NCBI RefSeq assembly: GCF_020295405.1
Contig: NZ_JADEYP010000018.1
Coordinates: forward strand, 1 to 64,000
DNA from: Sphingobacterium bovistauri
Lineage (GTDB): Bacteria > Bacteroidota > Bacteroidia > Sphingobacteriales > Sphingobacteriaceae
Direction: 5' to 3'
DNA: 64,000 bases
Shown here one piece after another: positions 58,306 through 64,000 of the stretch. Below the pieces are notes generated by a model, which searched no databases, was not told the origin of the DNA, and saw only the letters and a program-made list of their open reading frames with translations. Positions within the stretch are counted from its first letter, which is position 1; each line of letters starts with the position of its first letter. The position numbers and the translations under genes were made by a program.

Positions 58306-59352
58306 TCAATTTGCATAGCTACCATCAACCTTTTCCGTCGATTTATGATGTTCAAAAAACTCTAAATCAATAAGTTTTTGATACTTTACGGGCAATAGTA
58401 CATTTTTATTTACTGGATCTACATAAAATAAGATTTGAACTTTTGAAGACTCCTTAGTAAAACTTCCTTCAATTCTATTTACTTGACTGCTTATAAAAAA
58501 TGATGTTGATTCATTCGTATTCCATTTAAATCTAAATAGTGGAAAATTTTCACTATAACTTTGAACTAGATCAATAGTAACATATTTTGAATTATTATTT
58601 TTAGATTTTTCTATATGAGGATAGATTACTTTGTATCCTTTCAAATTCATTCCTCCAGAAGATTCTCCACTATTAATCTCGATTGATTTCTTCTCTAACA
58701 AATACTTCTGAGATTGTTCATAGGTAGTATGCTCTTCATTTATTGTTGAAATAACTTTAAAGTTCTCGTCATAATAAGTTGTTTTATCTTTATCAACCAA
58801 ACAATATATAAATCCCCCATTTTTAACCATTTGATAAGCATAAATATTTTTTATTTCTTGGTTAGATAATTTTAATATTAAATCATTACCTAAATAAATA
58901 TCTACCACACTATATTCATTATTGATTGCTAAATAACCTAAATAAACTTTTTCGATTTGCTCAAAATTTTTGTATTTTTTTGATAGTGATAAACGTTCAT
59001 CTAATTCAGAATTATTCATTAAAAAGGCCATGGTTTTATTATAGCCGTATAAATATTTTTTGTCATTAATTTCAATTGAATACTGATTATTTAGATATTC
59101 TAAATTTTCTTGTTTACCAGTATATTTATTAAATAACAATACATTATTGCTTTTACTATCTAGTACTATATAATCAGAATAATAATTAATATTACTCGAT
59201 AGTTCTTCAACATAACTAGGTGGTAATATTTCATTTCCCTTATTGTCTACTATTCCATAAAGCCCACCAATAGCAAATGGATAATACACGCGTTGTTGTG
59301 CAAAAATTTTAAGAGATATAAGTAAGATTAGTAATGTTAATTTTATTTTCAT
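58306..59352 (-). CDS. Secreted WG-repeat-like protein of unknown function
   Basis: 348 residues from ATG 59350-59352 (MKIKLTLLILLISLKIFAQQ, a signal peptide); the frame extends 8 codons upstream but that start is weak. After the signal peptide, YPFAIGGLYGIVDNKGNEIL resembles one WG beta-repeat. The rest is Asn/Lys/Tyr-rich beta-type sequence without a recognised domain. It is markedly AT-rich and lies in opposite orientation between the truncated and full lutB copies, pointing to recent insertion. Function unknown. Confidence 0.65.
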   Translation of the reverse strand: MKIKLTLLILLISLKIFAQQRVYYPFAIGGLYGIVDNKGNEILPPSYVEELSSNINYYSDYIVLDSKSNNVLLFNKYTGKQENLEYLNNQYSIEINDKKYLYGYNKTMAFLMNNSELDERLSLSKKYKNFEQIEKVYLGYLAINNEYSVVDIYLGNDLILKLSNQEIKNIYAYQMVKNGGFIYCLVDKDKTTYYDENFKVISTINEEHTTYEQSQKYLLEKKSIEINSGESSGGMNLKGYKVIYPHIEKSKNNNSKYVTIDLVQSYSENFPLFRFKWNTNESTSFFISSQVNRIEGSFTKESSKVQILFYVDPVNKNVLLPVKYQKLIDLEFFEHHKSTEKVDGSYAN

Positions 59353-59555
59353 TATTGTTTTTAATTTTAAACACAAATTTATTAAATAATAATTTATTTT
59401 ATTTAAACAATTAAAAGAAAGATTTCAAAAGATATTTACTAAAAAACAATAGATAGTTTGAAAAAAGATAAAACTATTCACCACCATACGCTAAGGGTAC
59501 GTAATTTTATGCCGAAAACCTCGATTAATTAATTTTTTCAGACTAACTTTAAACA

Positions 59556-59586
59556 TTGGTAAGAAAATTGCCAATCTTTACTTTTG
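59556..59586 (+). promoter_or_regulatory. lutB promoter
   Basis: TTG (59556-59558), 20-bp spacer, TACTTTTG (59579-59586), 22 bp before the ATG. The spacer holds an imperfect inverted repeat ATTGGTA/TGCCAAT (59555-59575), a possible regulator site. Confidence 0.7.
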
Positions 59587-59608
59587 TAGGAGAATTAGCA
59601 AAGTCAGC

Positions 59609-61000
59609 ATGGCGCAAAATATAGCAAATAAGTTTTTAGAAGATAGTTCAGCCAAATCCTTTGACCTTCGTCACCGTGAAATTATTACGAATAATATCGA
59701 TAAATATAATGTGGCCTTTGAGAGAGGTAAAAGCAAGTTTTTTGATTTAGAAAATTCTAAAAAGAAAGCTAATCTTATTAAGTGGCGCACAATTGAAAAT
59801 CTTGATAAATACTTAGTTGATTTTGAAGCTAATTTTACCTCTAATGGCGGAAAGGTCATATGGGCTAATGATGCAGAGGAAGCTCGTCAAGAAATTTGGA
59901 AGATATTCGAAAAGCACAATGCCAAATCGACTATCAAGTCCAAATCTATGGCAACAGAAGAAATTGAATTAAATCATTTCTTAGAAAAAAAAGGTATCGA
60001 ACCAATTGAAAGTGATTTAGGGGAATATATCATTCAGTTGCTAGACCACAAGCCTTATCATTTCGTAACACCTGCCATGCACCTTAGTTTGGAAGAAATA
60101 GCCAAACTTTTTCACGAAAAATTCGACACACCACTGGATGCAACTGCCGAACAGTTGACGATGAAAGCACGTGAATTGCTCAGAGAAAAATATACTACTG
60201 CAGAAATTGGAATATCTGGCGCAAATTTCCTAGTTGCTGACACGGGTAGCATAGCCATCACTGAAAACGAAGGAAACGCCCGACTGACAACGACATTTCC
60301 CAAAGTCCATATCGCTGTGGTCGGTATTGAAAAAGTAATTCCTAGCATGATGGATTTGGATTTGTTTTGGCCACTATTGGCTTCACATGGAACAGGTCAA
60401 AATCTTACAGTTTACAATACATTGTTGAGTGGACCGCGCAAAGCTGAGGACACGGATGGCCCCGAAGAAATGTATGTCGTTCTATTGAATAATAGTCGTA
60501 CAAATGTATTGGAGAAAAAAGACCAACGTCAAGGTTTATATTGTATACGATGTGGCGCTTGTCTGAATGTCTGTCCAATTTACCAAAATATAGGTGGACA
60601 TACCTACGAAACGACTTATCAAGGACCAATCGGTTCATTAATCTCTCCGCATTTGAACGGTATGAAAGAATTTAAACATCTTTCCTACGCTTCCAGTTTA
60701 TGTGGAAAATGTACTGAAGTTTGCCCTGTCAACATCGACATTCAAAAAATGCTTTTATTAAATAGAAGAGACGCTGTACAAGAGAACTTGTCTCCATCTT
60801 CTGAAAAACGTATGTGGAATGGCTTTACATTTGGTGTGATGAAAAGAAAATGGGTTGATTTTTTTGGAGGTAAATTCAAAAATTTCATGATGCGCAATTT
60901 CTTCAAAAAAGCTTGGGGAGAAAAACGCGAATTACCGCATTTCCCAGAAAAATCTTTCGCGAAGCAATGGAAAGAGCAACAAAAGAATAAGGATAAGTAA
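59609..61000 (+). CDS. lutB: Lactate utilisation iron-sulfur protein LutB
   Basis: 463 residues. An LUD domain (about 70-300; TAEIGISGANFLVADTGSIA) is followed by two 4Fe-4S motifs: CIRCGACLNVCPIY and CGKCTEVCPVNI. LutB works with LutA and LutC in oxidising L-lactate to pyruvate. Neither partner gene is beside it here, so the complex genes must be dispersed or lutB works with other proteins. The first 69 codons are duplicated 1.7 kb upstream. Confidence 0.92.
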   Translation: MAQNIANKFLEDSSAKSFDLRHREIITNNIDKYNVAFERGKSKFFDLENSKKKANLIKWRTIENLDKYLVDFEANFTSNGGKVIWANDAEEARQEIWKIFEKHNAKSTIKSKSMATEEIELNHFLEKKGIEPIESDLGEYIIQLLDHKPYHFVTPAMHLSLEEIAKLFHEKFDTPLDATAEQLTMKARELLREKYTTAEIGISGANFLVADTGSIAITENEGNARLTTTFPKVHIAVVGIEKVIPSMMDLDLFWPLLASHGTGQNLTVYNTLLSGPRKAEDTDGPEEMYVVLLNNSRTNVLEKKDQRQGLYCIRCGACLNVCPIYQNIGGHTYETTYQGPIGSLISPHLNGMKEFKHLSYASSLCGKCTEVCPVNIDIQKMLLLNRRDAVQENLSPSSEKRMWNGFTFGVMKRKWVDFFGGKFKNFMMRNFFKKAWGEKRELPHFPEKSFAKQWKEQQKNKDK

Positions 61001-61003
61001 TAA

Positions 61004-61033
61004 AAAATGGCTACAGGATTCTGTAGCCATTTT
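61004..61033. terminator. Bidirectional terminator between lutB and serS
   Basis: A perfect 13-bp stem AAAATGGCTACAG/CTGTAGCCATTTT (61004-61016 with 61021-61033), loop GATT. It lies between convergent stop codons and has A/T arms on both sides. Confidence 0.85.
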
Positions 61034-61051
61034 CTATATCCAAATTTGAAC

Positions 61052-62323
61052 TTAGTCTATATATTCAAATCCTGTATAAGGAACCAATACTGCCGGAATT
61101 TTAATTCCTTTATCAGTTTGATTATTTTCTAAAATTGAAGCTACAATTCTTGGTAATGCTAAAGCCGAACCATTTAATGTATGTGCCAATTGCATTTTTC
61201 CCTCTGCATTCTTGAAACGAACTTTTAAACGATTGGATTGATAAGTCTCGAAATTCGAAACCGAAGAAACTTCTAACCAACGCTCTTGCGCAGCAGAATA
61301 CACTTCCATATCATACGTCAATGCTGATGTAAAACTCATATCACCGCCACAAAGACGCAATACTCGATAAGGCAATTCTAACTTTTGCAATAACCCTTGT
61401 ACGTATTGACTCATTTCCTCTAGCACCTCATAAGATTTATCAGGATGCACTATTTGTACAGCCTCAACTTTGTCAAATTGATGCAAACGATTTAATCCAC
61501 GAACGTGAGCCCCATACGAACCTGCTTCACGACGAAAACAAGGTGTATATCCTGTATGTTTTATTGGAAATTGCTCTTCCTTAACGATGGTATCACGGTA
61601 GATATTCGTAATTGGCACCTCTGCGGTAGGAATCAAATACAATTCATCATTCGTCACATGATACATCTGCCCTTCTTTGTCAGGCAATTGACCTGTCGCA
61701 AATGCAGAAGCTTCGTTCACCATGATAGGAACTTGAACCTCGCTATAACCAGCATCACCCGCTTGATCTAAGAAAAAGTTGATTAAAGCGCGTTGCAAAC
61801 GAGCTCCTTTACCTTTATAAACAGGAAAACCAGCACCTGTTACTTTTACACCTAACTCTAAATCTACAATATCGTATTTTGTCAGCAACTCCCAATGTGG
61901 CAATTTATTTTCTGCTAAAGCAGGAACTTCTCCATGTGTCAATACCACCTCATTATCCTCAGCAGAAACGCCTATAGGAACTGAAATGTGTGGCAAATTA
62001 GGTAATTGCACAATCTTTTCGTTCAATGAAGATTCGACTTCCGCTAATTGCTCTGTATATTGCTTCAATTGCTCTTTATATCCAGATGATTTCGATTTAA
62101 CCGCTTCCGCTTCTTCCTTTTTACCTTGACGCATCAAATCACCGATTTGTTTTGCGGAAGAATTTGCTTCTGCAGCGATAGCGTCAGACTCAGATTGAAT
62201 CTTACGGCGTTGTTCATCTAAACTTATGATTTCATCAACCAAAGCCACATCTTTAAAATTCTTAACGGCTAATCTCTCGACAACCGCATCCCTATTTTCG
62301 CGGATATAATTTAACTGCAACAT
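61052..62323 (-). CDS. serS: Serine--tRNA ligase
   Basis: 423 residues. N-terminal coiled-coil arm (about 25-105, Glu/Lys/Gln-rich) that binds the long variable arm of tRNA-Ser. Then class II motif 2 (TPCFRREAGSYGAHVRGLNR) and motif 3 (LNGSALALPRIVASILEN). Complete. A -7-like box TATCTTTG lies at 62345-62352 on the minus strand. Ends at a shared terminator. Confidence 0.97.
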   Translation of the reverse strand: MLQLNYIRENRDAVVERLAVKNFKDVALVDEIISLDEQRRKIQSESDAIAAEANSSAKQIGDLMRQGKKEEAEAVKSKSSGYKEQLKQYTEQLAEVESSLNEKIVQLPNLPHISVPIGVSAEDNEVVLTHGEVPALAENKLPHWELLTKYDIVDLELGVKVTGAGFPVYKGKGARLQRALINFFLDQAGDAGYSEVQVPIMVNEASAFATGQLPDKEGQMYHVTNDELYLIPTAEVPITNIYRDTIVKEEQFPIKHTGYTPCFRREAGSYGAHVRGLNRLHQFDKVEAVQIVHPDKSYEVLEEMSQYVQGLLQKLELPYRVLRLCGGDMSFTSALTYDMEVYSAAQERWLEVSSVSNFETYQSNRLKVRFKNAEGKMQLAHTLNGSALALPRIVASILENNQTDKGIKIPAVLVPYTGFEYID

Positions 62324-62475
62324 ATTATTTTGAGTTTATGCGCACAAAGATAACAAGGTATTCTGAAATGAGATCATAAAAACGATAGCAAAACAAAAGT
62401 TTTATGAAAAATTAATTTGTTTAACCTAATATTAAAACTTATATTAATTTTGAAAAGCAATTTTAATCCAAATCA

Positions 62476-64000
62476 ATGAATATTATTTCTTTACAACGTA
62501 TAATTGTATTCCTATTGGCATTATTACAATTCTACAGCAATCAGATTTATGGACAAAATAAATTTGTAAATTTTAATTCAACACAAGAAAAGGAATATTT
62601 CAATCTAGCAGATAATAATAAAAATCTATTGAAGCTATCTCTTCTTGCTGACATAGATGAAATTACGGCTGATAAAAATATTTCACGTATTGATTCCTAC
62701 ATAAATCAATTGAATTGGGCAGATGCAGATCATGCAAAACCTTCTAAAAAGTTAAAAACATTATTTAAAAATATTCACAATACATTTCTTAGAATATATG
62801 ATGAAAACGCGAATGTCTATGACATGTTTGAAAATGGTAAATACAACTGCGTAACGGCCTCGATTCTTTACAGCTACATATTCGAATATATCAATATACC
62901 CTATCAAATAAAAGAAGAACCTACGCATGTTTATGTCGTCGCTTACCCCAGTAAACATAATATAATGATTGAAAACTACTATTCCAACGGTAGGTGTTTT
63001 TGCTCCAAACACTAAGGCAAAAACAGAATATATAAAGGCGTTAGTTGCGAACAAATATTTGGAACAGTCTTATGTGGATCAAGTAGGCGTAGAAAAAGCA
63101 TTCAATGAGTTCTTTTATGGGAAAACGAATATTACATTTAAAGAATTAGTTGGAATCACCTATTACAATAAAGCTGTAAATTATATAAATGACAACCAAA
63201 ACCTTAAATCTTATTCCGAGATCTATAAAGCGAACTATTTATATCCTGCAAAGAAACATCAATTTCTTGAACACGAAATATTAAAGGAATGCTTAGACAA
63301 TTTTGTATTTGATAATATTGATGAATGGGAAATATTAATAAAAGTATTAAACAATGGGGATACTGAGGCAATAAGAAGGTTTTTTATCTCAAAATTCAAT
63401 GATAAAATTCATAAATTTTTATGGACATCACATCAAAAAGAAAATTTAGATTCAATCTACCGCTATACATCCCTTCATTTACATGATTCTATATTGAAAA
63501 AGGAAATAAATTACAATTATCACTACGAAGTCGCTAGATACTTTTTGACTGACAAAAAATACGATTTAGCTGAATATCACTTGCTAAATGTATCTAAAAA
63601 TAATCCAAATTCATTACTGAAACAATCTATACTTAAAAATTTCATAGGGGGAAAATTGGCAATAATTACAATGAAACGAACTTAAATTATTTCAACGATT
63701 TCATAGACAAATTCCCATTTATAAAAGATGATAAAGAAATAATTTCATTATATATACATATTTGTAGTATTCTAGCTTACAACAATTTCAACAAGGAGAA
63801 TCAAACCTCGGGTATTAAATACTTCAATTTAGTATTGAATAAATTGGAAAACAGTACAAATGTTCAAATTCACAATGAAAATCTTATTGAGGATTTGTTT
63901 TTAGGAGTGAGTGCTTTCTATTTTATGAAAAATAATAAGAGCAAAAGCAAAGAAATTTTACTTACTGGAATTAAACTCTTGCCACACATAAAAAAGTTCC
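62476..64000 (+). pseudogene. Secreted transglutaminase-like protein with TPR-like C terminus, two frameshifts, runs off the window
   Basis: The frame from 62476 has a signal peptide (MNIISLQRIIVFLLALLQFY) and a transglutaminase-like core (NGKYNCVTASILYSYIFEYI, then EEPTHVYVVAYP, giving the Cys and His). It breaks at an A4 run (62972-62975); a second frame continues TTIPTVGVFAPNTKAKTEY with TPR-like helices to about 63645. It breaks again at a G5 run (63647-63651). A third frame (GKIGNNYNETNLNYFNDFID) stays open to the window edge. One A fewer and one G more would give a single protein. Sequencing error is as likely as decay. Confidence 0.6.

Overview
The window is a bacterial chromosome segment from the Bacteroidota, most likely the Sphingobacteriaceae (Sphingobacterium/Pedobacter-like). 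The evidence is low GC, a GLPGLI protein, CarboxypepD-type outer-membrane receptors, Bacteroidota-style promoters (TTG, 20 bp, TAnnTTTG), a GMC/Gfo-Idh cluster, a long FtsZ tail, and a dcw cluster that lacks murF and ddl.

Layout. The left edge (1-140) holds the 3' end of an IS3-family element. Next is a minus-strand pair, a TonB-receptor-like barrel and a GLPGLI protein. A histidine-utilisation operon hutH-hutI-hutU-hutG plus a pirin gene follows on the minus strand, with a divergent LysR regulator. A 1927-residue alpha-2-macroglobulin precedes a 0.63 kb non-coding region with hairpins and DnaA-box-like sites. Then come hppA, a GMC/Gfo-Idh oxidoreductase cluster, and a run of outer-membrane protein, HhH-barrel protein, comEC and recQ that looks like a DNA-uptake operon. 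In that run the first gene is frameshifted and comEC has an in-frame stop. Housekeeping genes follow: gyrB, an OmpH-like lipoprotein, corA, rpmH-rnpA-yidD-tsaB, mscL and an orphan LuxR-type response regulator.

From 38.3 to 54.1 kb lies the division/cell-wall cluster, read on the minus strand as mraZ, rsmH, ftsL-like, ftsI, murE, mraY, murD, ftsW, murG, murC, ftsQ, ftsA, ftsZ. An MraZ operator (three TGGG repeats exactly 10 bp apart) lies upstream of mraZ, and an inverted repeat of TTTTCCACA boxes lies between ftsA and ftsZ. The right end has aspS, an FAD monooxygenase with an N-terminal DnaJ-like zinc module, a truncated second copy of the lutB 5' end, an AT-rich WG-repeat-like gene, full-length lutB, serS, and a frameshifted transglutaminase-like/TPR gene that runs off the edge.

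Outlook. Most of the window is ordinary core genome. The most unusual signals are the SusC-plug-like signature at the bait-region position of the macroglobulin, the zinc-ribbon/FAD-monooxygenase fusion, the partial lutB duplication bracketing an inserted gene, the HhH-barrel/ComEC/RecQ operon with its lesions, and the 17.5-18.0 kb non-coding region. Three frameshifts sit in homopolymer runs, so sequencing error must be excluded before these genes are called pseudogenes.
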